The notes under the pieces: model-generated
Seen by the model: only the letters and a program-made list of their open reading frames with translations
What the model was told of the DNA's origin: nothing
Databases searched by the model: none
NCBI GenBank assembly: GCA_900239685.1
Contig: OENT01000643.1
Location: 1-64,000 of the forward strand
DNA: 64,000 nt
Source: Rotaria macrura
Lineage: Eukaryota > Rotifera > Eurotatoria > Philodinida > Philodinidae
Direction of reading: 5' to 3'
Shown: positions 46,911-58,397 of the stretch, piece after piece
Layout: the number at the start of each line of letters is the position of its first letter
Numbering within the stretch: position 1 is the first letter of the stretch
Made by a program: the position numbers and the translations under genes

Positions 46911-47855
46911 ATGTCGAATACAACAAGCTCAGCTTCTCTAATTTCATTCTATGAGATTGAATGGTTCTTTCATTACATCATGCTACCAATTTGTTTTGTA
47001 TTGGGAAACATTGGTAATTGTCTGAATTTAATCGTATTCTCTAAAAAATCATCACGTTCGAATTCATGTTTGCTCTATTTCTTATCTGCATCAATTATTA
47101 ATATTTTCATATTGAACGTGGGTCTCGTACTTCGTATTCTGCGTGGTATATGGGATATTGATCCGACTTCAATATTTCTATGGTTTTGTCGTTGTCATAC
47201 TTATTTAACAAGTATTTTCTTTCTTATTTATCGACTTTCTATTTTATTGGCGTGTATTGATCGAATGTGTACCAGCTCAAGTAATGAATCAATGAGTAAA
47301 GCAAGTCATCCGCGAGTGGCTTATCGATTGATTGTTATCATTTGGATTTTATGCTTTATCTATTTTATACCCGGTTTAGTTTTCCCAGTTATTGTTCACG
47401 GTAAATGCTCGACATCTCCCAATAGTACATATGAAACATTTCTGATAATATCCACACTGATCCAAGTATTATTTATTCCGCTGACTATGATTATATGTGG
47501 CTTAATTACTCTTGGTAATCTAAAGTTGATGCGATCGCGTGTTCTGCCAATGACGAACAATGTAAGCAACAAGCGCAAAGCAGCCACAAAATATTTCACC
47601 ATGCTCTTTGCCCAAATAAGTGGCGATTGCCTTTGTAATACATTCTATTCATACTATCTAATCTATAATCTGATTTATTCGACATCTCAATCGACTCAAA
47701 CAATAGCTACTAGCTCTTTCTTGATGAGCATGTCATTCGACGTACCCTATTTCAACTTTAGTCTTGCTTTCTATCTGGAAATATTTTCAAGTTCATTATT
47801 CAGACGAAAATTGTCTCACACTTTGAAACACATTCAATGGTTTCAATCTAAATAA
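46911..47855 (+). CDS. rhodopsin-like G-protein-coupled receptor (314 aa)
   Basis: A single exon; ATG 46911 is the only plausible start and gives a short N-terminus with an N-glycosylation site (NTT at 3-5). Seven hydrophobic segments are visible: ICFVLGNIGNCLNLIVF (TM1, with the GN motif), LLYFLSASIINIFILNV (TM2), FFLIYRLSILLACIDRM (TM3), LIVIIWILCFIYFIPG (TM4), STLIQVLFIPLTMIICGL (TM5), a TM6 near LCNTFYSYYLIYN and a TM7 near VPYFNFSLAFYLEIF. Cys93/95 and the Cys in HGKCS could form the usual TM3-ECL2 disulfide. DRY is changed to DRM, and NPxxY is replaced by NFSLAFY. This divergent type is expanded in bdelloids as putative orphan or peptide chemoreceptors. Ligand unknown. It sits at the plasma membrane. 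Confidence 0.85.
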   Translation: MSNTTSSASLISFYEIEWFFHYIMLPICFVLGNIGNCLNLIVFSKKSSRSNSCLLYFLSASIINIFILNVGLVLRILRGIWDIDPTSIFLWFCRCHTYLTSIFFLIYRLSILLACIDRMCTSSSNESMSKASHPRVAYRLIVIIWILCFIYFIPGLVFPVIVHGKCSTSPNSTYETFLIISTLIQVLFIPLTMIICGLITLGNLKLMRSRVLPMTNNVSNKRKAATKYFTMLFAQISGDCLCNTFYSYYLIYNLIYSTSQSTQTIATSSFLMSMSFDVPYFNFSLAFYLEIFSSSLFRRKLSHTLKHIQWFQSK

Positions 47856-49945
47856 TTAGTTAGTATGTTTGAAAAATAACGAAATAACACTTTGATCAAA
47901 CAAGTACCGATAAGACAAAGAATGCCAATTGAAGTTTTGAAAAACAATTGAAATATGCTGTAGAAATTTATTTCTTCTGTTGTACAAATTATTTTCAAGA
48001 ATCGAATTTAAACAGTATTCTGATTCATTGTTTTTATACACGAAAAACATAAAATAACAAACAATTTGTGCAACAATTTCTCCATATTAATTGAGCAATG
48101 TTATTTTCTGTCTCAATCTTTTTTTCGGTAATAAATATTTTAACCATTCATAAGATGTTTTTCGATATTTTATTCACATAAAGATATTCAAAATGCCTGT
48201 TTAGAAGATAATTTTATGACAGAATCTGGTACATGGTAAATATATTCTTTTACTTGAGTGCACTCTTATGTGAAAGCAACTCCAGTGATAAAGAATCTCA
48301 AATTTTTAATTAAAGTACATATAATTATTTGTTTACGAATAGAAGAAATCCCACAAATAGACACTTGAGAATTACCGCTTCTTTTGAAATCGCTATAACA
48401 TTTTTCTTTCATCATCATCCTTCACTGATGACTAATACATAACCGAAGTCTAATAGTCAGATGAACTTCAAGTAGAATTTTCTCATACAGATATCTTTTA
48501 TTCGAAATAATCGCTGTGTAATTTTAAATATGAAAGAATCCCGGCTATTTTTATGTTAAATGTACTCTTTCGAAAATGGCTATTCGAATAAAACAAATCT
48601 CGTTCAAGAAAAAACAAACAAACAAACATATATGGTATCTCGATTTTATCTTAAAACAATGATCCTTAGTTAAATACGCTGTGTTAACGTTCAGCTTTTC
48701 GAATTACAATATTATTAATAGTTTTCTTATATTTATCTCTTTAAATTTGCACATTTGTTTTGATGATCATAAATACACAGGTTTGATTCAGAGTATGAAT
48801 AGATTCTAGTCACTGATGAGATTTTTATCCATGGTATCATCATTACTTGAGTGTGTTGATGTGAATTAGAAGAGTACTCAGCCACATTCTCATGAATATA
48901 GGTCTGTTTTATAGTACTATCAGTCACATAAGAAGTAACGAGATATCGAAAAGATTTTAGGAAAAATATTTACTCTCATCTGAATCTTTCGAAAGTAAGT
49001 GAAGAAATCATTGAAAGATCACAAAATGATAGCAGGAATGGAAAATGTTTCCGTATGTGTACAGATATCCACTATTTATACTTTTCACACTGAATGTTGA
49101 AATGTGTTTGTATATAACAGCTTTCAGAGCAAATTTTACCTACAAAATGTAGTGTTTGAGTTTTTTTGTGATAAAGCAGCTCACTTGTTGTATTTCTATA
49201 TAATAAATGTTTGAAAACTCAAGTTTTGTAATCGAAATTCAATTTAGACAACATTAACTCTTTCGAGAATGGTTATAGTTCTACTTCTACAAAAGTTTAA
49301 TTTTAGTTCAACACAGCATGTTGTAAAGAATTGTTCGCTCTACGAAACTAATCAATTGAGCTATTTTAAACAGTTTTCCAAAGACACTTACAAAAGACGA
49401 AATCGCCTGTTTATTCATCATTCACATCAATTTTTTATGACATTCAAAGAGTTCTTCACTATTCTTGAGAGAAAGCATACAATTTACATAATACCTTAGT
49501 CTGTGCTTGGAAGAACCACGCTTTTCTGATATCAGTTCCGATTATGTCTATTCAACTAGAATACTTTCAAGAAAGTAAAAATAATTTTGTTTGATAACCC
49601 ATATTTATTCTTATTAGATCTAATTAAGAGTTGTAGAAAAACAATTTCATTAACAAAATATCTATTTCACTGATTGAATGCAGTTTCATGATACAACTTC
49701 ATTCTTGCATAAATTTCATTTTTGAAGATGGCAATCGGTTCATCTATTCTATTTAAAAAAATGACCTAAGATACTTTTGTTGAGTTACTCCAAAGACTCT
49801 TCGAATTTCTTTATCAAATTAAAGGCGAAAATTGAAATCAATATGAAATAATTTTGAAAAACGCATAGAAAATCTTAGAATTTAAAAAACCGTGATCCAA
49901 TAGTGCTGATAGTTGAAGATATGCAAGTATATCAACCATGCCCTA
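47856..49945. other. non-coding intergenic stretch
   Basis: No gene or repeat that I can support downstream of the GPCR. Confidence 0.45.
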
Positions 49946-50890
49946 GCAGTCAAAATTCCGAAGAAAACGCGTTAAATCAATGCCTTTTATTTTTCTCGTT
50001 CAACGCGTTTTACACAGTCAAAAATATCCGAATTTTAGCGTTTTAACACGTTATAAATTGACGCATCCTCTAGCATTCAGAAATGTGAAATTAAACCGTT
50101 TAAATGCGTTTCTGATTTCTGAGCGATGAAACACGTTTAGCGGAAGGAAAAAAATTCTTAGAGACATATCAAGTTTTTATTTTCTTCATTATTGAGAATG
50201 CATTATAACGAGTTGCTCTGTGTACTAGTATAGATTCGCCCGAAGGATCATATAATTAGAAGACAGTCGTCTTACGATTAGACTAGACTTACGCGATACT
50301 AGATATCTTAAAATTTACTAGTGATATTAAACGAACGCTCTGGCAAAACAATTTCTATAAGTACAACTCTTAACAAATATTTAGTCGATATTTTATTGTT
50401 TCATTGAATAATCAGTGCTTTTCGTTCAACTTCAGTTAATATCTATTAATAATTTTTAAAATTTTTATTTATTTATTTATAAATTTTTAGTTCAGAGATT
50501 TTAGAAGCATCAGCTTCCGTCTTTTAAAATTTTTAATTAAAATGAAATAGAACGCAACACAATGGCAACTTCACAGGTGTCGATACATTGTTGCTCTTGT
50601 TCGTTTAGGATTTTCGTGAAGTGGAGTGACAATGGAAGGAATAGAGCAGTAATACTGGACGAGCTGAGTTACAGTTCATCTGCATCTATACCATAGGTTA
50701 ACTCTACTGTTAAAATGCATTGATTTCTGAAAATTCATCTATTAGATGCGTGAAAATGCGTTATGGTGAGATCAACTCGTTTATACGCGTTTTCTTCCTT
50801 TTCCTGTGAACTGAACGACTTAAACACGTTCTTTCTCTGCCTTTTTTCCTTCAACGCATTAAAATACCATTTTGGCGTTTTTGTGACTGC
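49946..50890. mobile_element. ACGCGTT-rich element, copy 2
   Basis: It starts GCAGTCAAAATTCCG and ends TTTTTGTGACTGC, an inverted match of about 10 bp with one extra base. The left arm (to about 50150) and right arm (from about 50740) are full of ACGCGTT-like words: AACGCGTT, CAACGCGTTTT, AAACACGTT, ATGCGTTTC, TACGCGTTTTC. The roughly 600-bp AT-rich middle has no ORF. The same words fill the shorter element at 5321-5592. No clear target duplication was found, so the exact ends are uncertain. Confidence 0.5.
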
Positions 50891-51417
50891 GTGGGTGGTA
50901 TGCAATGACACCGAAAATCTATTGTGCTGTTGATTTTACGAAACATATTATCTGCACAGTGCTCTTGTTTCATCTCGTACAAATATATTTTGTTACAGAC
51001 TATAATGAAGGAGGAGACCTTGAGAAAATGACAGATACTATTCAGATGAATAAATTTAACGTGTATTACATGTTTATGGATGTAAAAACAAACTTGATGT
51101 TCACCTTTTATATTTTAATACGTCTCTTTCACCTAGTTTTATGAAAACCTTCAAACTTTAAAGAACGGATTGATCTGTATTTTATTTTTCTACTTCATGC
51201 TTGTGAGAAATACTAGATGTAGGATGAACCATAAAATTCGAACTAATGCAGACTGAAATAGAAGTCCTTTTTTATATACTTGATAAGAAAAGATTAGTTT
51301 ACGATTCATGGTAAGCAATAAAAGGATTGTAAATCACAACTGACGAAGAAAGAGTTCTATGGTTTAATACTCAATTTCTTAGATTGTCCACGTTTGAGGC
51401 TTCTTACAAAATTGATA

Positions 51418-51972
51418 ATGCAAATTTCTCTTGTATTGTCATTGGGAGGTATAATTATTAGTATTATCATTCTTTCACTAGGAATTGTGGCTCTCACCAC
51501 AACTGAATGGCTCACTTTAACAGTAACTCCAGTGAGAATAGTTACATATAGCCTATTTGAGAGTTGCTATAAACCAATAAGTAATGTGACAACATCTGTA
51601 AAAGTATGCACGAATTTAAGTGAATTTCAAACAGCACAGGGTCTGACAGTTGCTGGTGTTATCATATTATGGATTGGCACGATTGCGTCTATTCTTTTCA
51701 GTGTGATATTTCATAAACGTTGGATAAAATTAATTCCACAACTTCTACTTATCATTGGATCAACTATGCTTCTTATTGGGGCGCTGTTTTACGTGAAAAG
51801 TGTGCTCGGTGATTTTACACGACGTCAAAGCGAACTAGATCTTGGCTATAGTTTTATATTAATTTTGGTGACGTGCATTATTGGCTATATTTCAACTGCT
51901 TATTTTGCATATAACGTTGGCTATACTCAAAATGTTGATTATCGGCATGTACCTGAATTGGAAGGAAGTTAA
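51418..51972 (+). CDS. claudin/PMP22-like four-transmembrane protein (184 aa)
   Basis: The start ATG 51418 follows an acceptor (TTTCTTAG, 51382), so a 5' intron is likely; the frame is open a little further upstream. Four hydrophobic helices are visible: residues 4-26 (LVLSLGGIIISIIILSLGI), about 75-98 (GVIILWIGTIASILFSVIF), about 104-124 (LLLIIGSTMLLIGALFYV) and about 140-162 (SFILILVTCIIGYISTAYFAY). The first extracellular loop has W31, then SLFESC and a second Cys 14 residues later, matching the W-(G)L-x-C...C signature of claudin/PMP22/EMP proteins, plus N-glycosylation sites NVT and NLS. The C-terminus ends HVPELEGS, without a clear PDZ ligand. Likely a junction or membrane-organising protein; the exact subfamily is unclear. 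Confidence 0.7.
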   Translation: MQISLVLSLGGIIISIIILSLGIVALTTTEWLTLTVTPVRIVTYSLFESCYKPISNVTTSVKVCTNLSEFQTAQGLTVAGVIILWIGTIASILFSVIFHKRWIKLIPQLLLIIGSTMLLIGALFYVKSVLGDFTRRQSELDLGYSFILILVTCIIGYISTAYFAYNVGYTQNVDYRHVPELEGS

Positions 51973-54900
51973 TTGCTAGTAGTGAATGACTAGAAATTAT
52001 TTTGGTTAAAGTCAAAAGTATTTTTTTTGAGACTATTACATAGTCTCCTATTGCTATATCACCTGTTTCACAAGATTTAACGTTGTAATCAAGTGGTGTT
52101 GAGAAAAATAATAAAATAGAGATCCATAGTTATTCGTTCATATAGAATACTGAGTACTGTTCGTACTTTATACTACGATGATTTACAACTTTAGTTCATC
52201 TTCATTTTTGAGGAACGATAATAAAATGAACATCAACATAATCGACATTCGATTCTGCCGCAATAATTTTTATTAATAGATTTAGTAAATAGATATGATA
52301 GCTACACTGTAAATTTTTGAATCAATTGATTCAATTTCGCACAAATAGATACCAACTGATATAAACTTGTTTGTAACATCGAAAACAACGTGTTTGACCT
52401 TATGAATGGCTATTATTAAAGCGTGTCAATTTCTGATTGTTGCTTTTAACAAGTACTTCTTCAATTTTCGAATAGATGAAAATTTGAATTAAACGATAAT
52501 ATTTTTCTACTTCACAGTTGCAGCCTTCCTTTCCTTAAAATGCATTGAATTATTTGGATATAGGTCTTGGCATCCTACATTGCTGCCTATTTTTATTGAA
52601 CTTGTATCAATTTTTGCTGAAATAATTTAGATCAAGCTAAAATCAAGAATTTTGAAATTTCCTCGTCAGTTTTCTTCTGTGTTTGAGATCATAATTTGGA
52701 GGAGAAGAGGTTGAACATTTTTTCCTCCACCTACATAGTGAAGAGGAAAGGAGTAATTAAATGAATGAAGTTCCAATAAATTTTCTCAATTATGTGAAAC
52801 GATGCGTTCCTTACAGGGGACCACCCCCCCCCCCGAAAAAAAATTTTTTTTTCGAAGTAAAAGTTTTCCCATGGAAAGATGCTTTGAAGTCTCTTCTTTT
52901 AGAATATGTATGATTTTTCAAAAAACCGTCAGGTTTTGCGCGAGTTATTGGTTGAAATTAGGGCTAATATAGAATTATCGTGATTTTTCAATTTTTTTAT
53001 TCTGTTTTTTTAATTTTTAAAGATCATCTTTCCATTCACTTCGTTATTGAATATAGGTTTTCTTATACTAACTATATTAAAACAGTTTATTTGAGAAAAC
53101 CATACACATGCTACATAACGCAACCGTAGAATATTTTTCTTTCTCGATTTTGACATTCCGGTTAAAAAGAGAATTCATTTTTACCGACAAACCCAAATAT
53201 TTTCGATATGAGGGCCTTTCGAAAAATTTTAGCTGCAAAACACTTTTTTCACCCTCCGATCATCGTGTCTTTTTGAGTTAAATTTGACTGTGATTTGTAT
53301 TTTCATATTTTCTCGAACACAATCAAATCGATAGGATCCGTTCAAGATTCATTCCGTAGTCAATAAAGTGCTCTGCAAAACTGCATCAATGAAGAAATGG
53401 AGTTGTCCTTGAAATCTGGAGTCATGTTGTTATCCTGAAAGTCCAAATCCATAAAAATATCAGTGCAAAAAAAGTGTATGTTTTCCAGTTTTCACCCTCT
53501 TGTATTTCAATTGCAACGACACCAACAATTTGATTATCTCATTTTGTAGAGCTTTTCAGATTGCATCTCACCATGATAAATTGAACGCCTAAAAACACTA
53601 CTGATACCTCAAAAAATGACTTTTACACAATACACCCTGTATTGGTGATCAGAATCAGCTCATACCGGTCACATAATGACTCTGCTCAATTAAGATTCAC
53701 AGACGTTGCCCAAATTGAGATATATTGTAGAGTAAGGACGGTGCAATTCATATTATAAATCATTCGTCGCCAGGCCTTGTTGTGAAATAGGAACATTGAT
53801 TTTATAATTGAAAGAGTCGTTATTATATACTGTTTGGAAAAAATGAACATCACGAAAATTCTTATGCGAGACTGTCAAGTAGTATTTATTTGATGAACTG
53901 TGCCTATACCTGAAGGATTCATTCAAATAGTCAGGTCTGATCAAATTCTTATCGGAATTCGATAGGATTTTATAAGATTTTTATCAAACTGAAGCAAGCC
54001 GATGGATTCCGGGAAACGGAATAATTCTTGGAGCCTTGGTGTTGGATGCCTACCGGATTCAACCGTCGGATTATGATGGAATTTGACGTTGGGTTTGACT
54101 CACTTCTAGGAATGTCCACAGATACTAATTAGTACCCAATTAATAAAATTGGTTTCATCTGTCGGATTTGTGTGTATTTCCATTTCCTGGGAATCCGATT
54201 GAATTCATTCACCTGGGCAACCATGGATACTTTCGTGTTAAATGAAACGAAATTAGCTGTGCATGTATTTCTGTGTTCATCTAGATACGACTATAATCAT
54301 TCAAACAAATAAAACGCTACGCTTGGACGTGTTTGAATGGCCGGATGAAAATACTGTCATATTTATGCGTTCAAAAACTGATATTTTCATAGATTATGTT
54401 CTGCGAATCGTATACACAGATGGACATAAGTTTTTATGCGTCACCTTCTCTTACAACTCATAATATAATCATCCGATCCAATAGAAATGAGTGACTCTCG
54501 ACAAGTATATTCTAATTTGTTCTGATGATATCTCATTGATCCGTTTTGAATATTATATCTCTCCAGTTTATTTTTCTTTTTTACGGCACCGTCATTTTGT
54601 TTCAATATTTGATAGTTGGTTTTCGATTTTTAATGTTTGATATCGATATCTCTTGTTACTACTTGTCCCATCTCGAAAAAACGAATTTCTTCGGTGTTAT
54701 TCTAATGAAAGACAAAAATCAATGATTCCAGGAAAATTTACGATACGTCATGTGGAAAGTAAAAGATAGGTTTAAGTGATCATGCAGCAGATGAATCATG
54801 AGTATATTTTATTTGTGAACATCGTTCTTTCTCTTTCAGAATATCAGTTAAAATGCTTTGACTCTGGTGTTGTGTGTTCTTGACACATTCTATACATTTG

Positions 54901-55263
54901 AAAAATAGAGATATCTACTAAGATTATTTATAATCCCCAATTTTAACCATGACCACGAAGCAACAAAAGTTTCAAACGATTCTGTTTTCGTTTCACAGCA
55001 AAATTTCAAAAGAAAAACTGAAGAATAACTCCCAAAAAGATACCTAACAATGAAAGTAAATATACAGGCAATAATGACATTGACAAAACAGTCTTTTTAA
55101 TTTTAACCAAACATTTATTTTTAATTTTCAATCAAAAAATATACATTGATTAATTTTACTACAAAAAAAAACTATCATCTCTAATACACATGAAAGAAAG
55201 CGAATCAAAACAGAGGCAGTAAAATGACAAAATATAACATGCCAATGTTGACCAGAAACTTTG
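51973..55263. other. non-coding stretch with simple-sequence oddities
   Basis: No gene supported. At 52824-52852 there are 11 C, then G, 8 A and 9 T, so CGAAAAAAAATTTTTTTTTCG is nearly palindromic and could mark an assembly or replication trouble spot. Bases 53940-54225 carry repeated CGGATT/GGATTC words (ATCGGAATTCGAT, GATGGATTCCGGG, ACCGGATTCAACC, GGGAATCCGATTG), suggesting one more palindrome-rich element without clear ends. Confidence 0.4.
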
Positions 55264-56395
55264 CTAGTTCAATCTTTTCATTGGTTTTACTAGTCTTTTG
55301 ATGTTTTTATCTAAAGAAGAATATAAATTGAAGACCAACTTTGAATAGATGCAACGAAATAATTACCTTCAAGGAAATTGTTCAGCTTTGTTGCAGCTAT
55401 ACCATTTAAACATTCTACGTAACCTTCAATATTGCTTGCTATAACAGAAGTGGTGAAATATACAATCGTTTCTCAACTTGACAAGAAATGATGTTACAAT
55501 TTTCAGTAATTGATTGTACAATCTGATCACGGATTTCAGAAGCATGACATTGTAGCATAGCTTTCCTACGAAAATTAGAACTATATCTTTATTAACTAAT
55601 ACCCAGGTCGACGATTACGGACTTCGTATACGCTCCCCACACGATCGTATACGGCCGTATTATAGCGTTTTACATGGTCCAGTAGTACGGTCGTATATCG
55701 TCGTGTCGTATACGGACAAATACGATCGTATACGGTGGAAAATGGAAACCATTTACGGATTTTGTATACGACGAGCATAAACGATCGTTTTTCTCTCCGT
55801 ATATCATCGTACTTCCCCGTATACGACACGGAGATATACGATCGTAATACTGGACCATGTACTTTACCGTATTTCTTCGTATAGGGTTGTTTACGACCGT
55901 GCTTGTTCGACCTGGGTACCTACAAGAATAAAAGCGACATACCATTTTAGTATTTGAATAGCTTCGTTCAACGGTTGATGACGCTCAATTAGATTAATGT
56001 CAGTTAAAACATCTAAAAGTATATGTATAGATAATGTTCATTACTTGGTCTCTATTATATCAACTTACTTTTCCATTTCTGTAAACTATAATTAAGTTTT
56101 GCACAATCAGCAAAATACTTTACCAAGTCATTGACACTTTGTGTCATTTCTATTGTTTTGTCCAACATGTAAAGAAATATTATTGCATGTTAAATTCAGC
56201 AATATCAATACTTACTTCAATTAGTTGTTGCTCGGAATAAATATGACGATCAAGCACTTTTACATTGGGTTGTTGTAAAGAAGACATTGAGCTTAATTGA
56301 AAAGGTTCAACGTTGACGTTATCATTATCAATCTGTTCGTCTTTAATGGGGACACTAACAAAGAAGCTCTTGTTACTGGTTGATGACGAGGACAT
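55264..56395 (-). CDS. uncharacterised 173-aa helical protein (6 exons)
   Basis: Exons 56395-56212, 56149-56069, 56012-55943, 55565-55498, 55438-55367 and 55310-55264. Phases 1, 1, 2, 1, 1 connect and total 174 codons including the TAG stop. Exon 1 needs the donor GTATTG at 56211; the stronger-looking GTAAGT four bases earlier breaks frame. The N-terminal 50 residues are Ser-rich and acidic; the rest is predicted helical (MTQSVNDLVKYFADCAK, LNEAIQILKWKAMLQCHAS, GYVECLNGIAATKLNNFLED) with no membrane segment. Size and helix pattern recall small subunits of coiled-coil complexes such as BLOC-1/BORC, but I do not recognise a family. Intron 3 is 377 bp because it carries a CCCAGG element; the other introns are 56-69 bp. 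Confidence 0.7.
55602..55916. mobile_element. CCCAGGTCGA-TIR element, copy 3 (intronic, intact)
   Basis: It is 315 bp long, starts CCCAGGTCGACGATTACGGA and ends GTTCGACCTGGG, with TA on both sides as a possible 2-bp target duplication. Inside are repeated CGTATACGATCGT, ACGGTCGTAT and ACGACCGT words in both orientations. It lies in the third intron of the 173-aa gene. Removing it with one TA leaves a 60-bp intron, the normal size for this genome. No ORF of its own. Confidence 0.8.
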
Positions 56396-57305
56396 TTCCG
56401 AATATTTGAAAAATAAATTTTCCGATAGACACAAGTAAACGAGAGGACAGCTGCAAATTTAGTTGTTATCATTCGGCATTCGTTTATCCTTTCGTTTATA
56501 TAGCCTTATTAAAAGACAGTCGGCGGATTGAAGAAGAAAAATAAACGTGTGATAGACGAATTGGACGAGAATAAAAATAGAGAATAGGTGATGCGTCGAT
56601 TAAGACAATGAGAGCATCATATAGATTTAGGATGAATTTCTCTTTCCGATGGAGAGATTAAAAAAACATCGGACTATTATGGTTCGAATTCTTATTCATA
56701 AAATCAATCGCGTCATTCAAAGTCATGAAAACATCGTCACATCGACGAAACAATGAAAATGGAGAACAGATTTTTATCGCTTGAAAAAGCGACTTCTTTT
56801 TCGATATGGCTGCTTATTAGTAAACCCTATGTGCATGTTCAACGTTTGCTTTTCATCCGACTGGTGAATAATCTATCGAAGTATTCCCAAACGTTTTTGG
56901 ATCATGCTCTATAAATTCTCGTTGAAGGATTATTATGAAATTTCGATGCACATAAAAGAAAGACATGTTCAGCTAATTTTTTTTCATTTAACTCGACAGA
57001 GTCTATGAATCAATACTGCTCATCAAATAGATGCACTACTTGATCCTCTCAAAAAAAGAATTTTTTTGATATTTATTTTTTCCAAACAGTATTTCATCAT
57101 GAATGTTTCAACTATGAAACAGATGTACCTTTTTAACAACGAAAGTGGTATGGCTCTTATTCAAAACTATGCGTGACAACTATACGTTGGTTTCCTCGTT
57201 TGTAGCTTTTCTTTAAAAAATATAGCGTTAGGTTAGAAATAATGCTTTGTATTGTTTCATTGATAACATCACTATTTTCAAATATGTTCAGTATTTTTCA
57301 TACTC

Positions 57306-58182
57306 CCCAGGTCGAGTAAAGCGGACACCGTTACGGCGTCGTTTAGGGTCGTAGACGACAAGGATACGTTGTAATTACTGCCGTTTACGATGAAAATACG
57401 GCTCGTTACGGCGCCGTATTACCCCGTTTTAACAGGGGCAGTAATACGGACGCATTTCTCCGTACCGTATACGGGGATGTAAACGGCCGTTAATGAAGAA
57501 TTACAGTGGCCGTATACAGATAGTATTCTCTATTGTGTACGGCAGTAAACGATCTGTTTTCCCGTAGTTTTTTGAGACCTCGCCCCACGTCTTTTGCAAG
57601 GGATAAAAATTTAATATGATCGAAATTAAATTTATTAAATAAAAATAAATAAATGAAATTACAATAAAAAAAANNNNNNNNNNNNNNNNNNNNNNNNNNN
57701 NNNNNNNNNNNNNNNNNNNNNNNNNNNNNNNNNNNNNNNNNNNNNNNNNNNNNNNNNNNNNNNNNNNNNNNNNNNNNNNNNNNNNNNNNNNNNNNNNNNN
57801 NNNNNNNNNNNNNNNNAAAGCATTCGAGCTGTAATCACATATATACAGTGATTGGTGTAATTTATGCGCATATTACAGAGTAGGAGAGAGGGCGCTGTCA
57901 TTCACGCGAAGGAGAGCAGAATAAAAATAAAGCGCAATAATATGTACAGTTCGAACAAGAACTAAGAAAAAAGGCATAAGTATCCTAGTAAAATGTGTTC
58001 TCAGATGGTCTGACACCGTATGGTAAATACGATTGAAATACGGGTGGTTTGTCATGACCGTTACGCTATCGTTTGCAATGGTCCGTAAACGACAATCGTA
58101 AACGATCGCCCGTCACGACTATCGTATTTCACCGTAATTGTGTCGTTTACGACCGTTTACGGATCGTTCTACTCGACCTGGG
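57306..58182. mobile_element. CCCAGGTCGA-TIR element, copy 4 (contains a gap)
   Basis: It starts CCCAGGTCGAGTAAAGCGGA and ends TTCTACTCGACCTGGG, giving an 11-bp inverted match (CCCAGGTCGAG), flanked by TC on each side. The outer arms (57306-57560 and 58010-58182) carry CGTATAC/ACGATCG/TTTACGACCG words. The AT-rich centre (about 57590-58000) differs and holds 143 Ns, so the copy may contain a nested insertion or be a longer member of the family. It lies about 215 bp beyond the 3' end of the 6-phosphogluconolactonase gene. Confidence 0.7.
57674..57816. other. assembly gap (143 N)
   Basis: A run of N preceded by a poly-A-like AATAAAAAAAA stretch, inside the CCCAGG element. Confidence 0.99.
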
Positions 58183-58397
58183 TCAAGATATTTCAGTAAA
58201 TTCATGTTTTTTTTTATCTAACATTTATTTGATCGAAAAACGAATTGCACAAAATTCAAGAATAATAAATTTCCTTATCCTTTCATAACATTATATTCTA
58301 TTATAAAAATAAATGTTTTATCAATCCGATTAGTAAAGAAAAAATACATCACAACTTTTAATAGAGATAAATAAATGCTCGAATAAGATGAAATAAT

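Noticed and set aside
55596..55945. Tyr/Arg-rich open frames
   Set aside because: These are translations of the CGTATAC/ACGATCG repeats of the intronic CCCAGG element.
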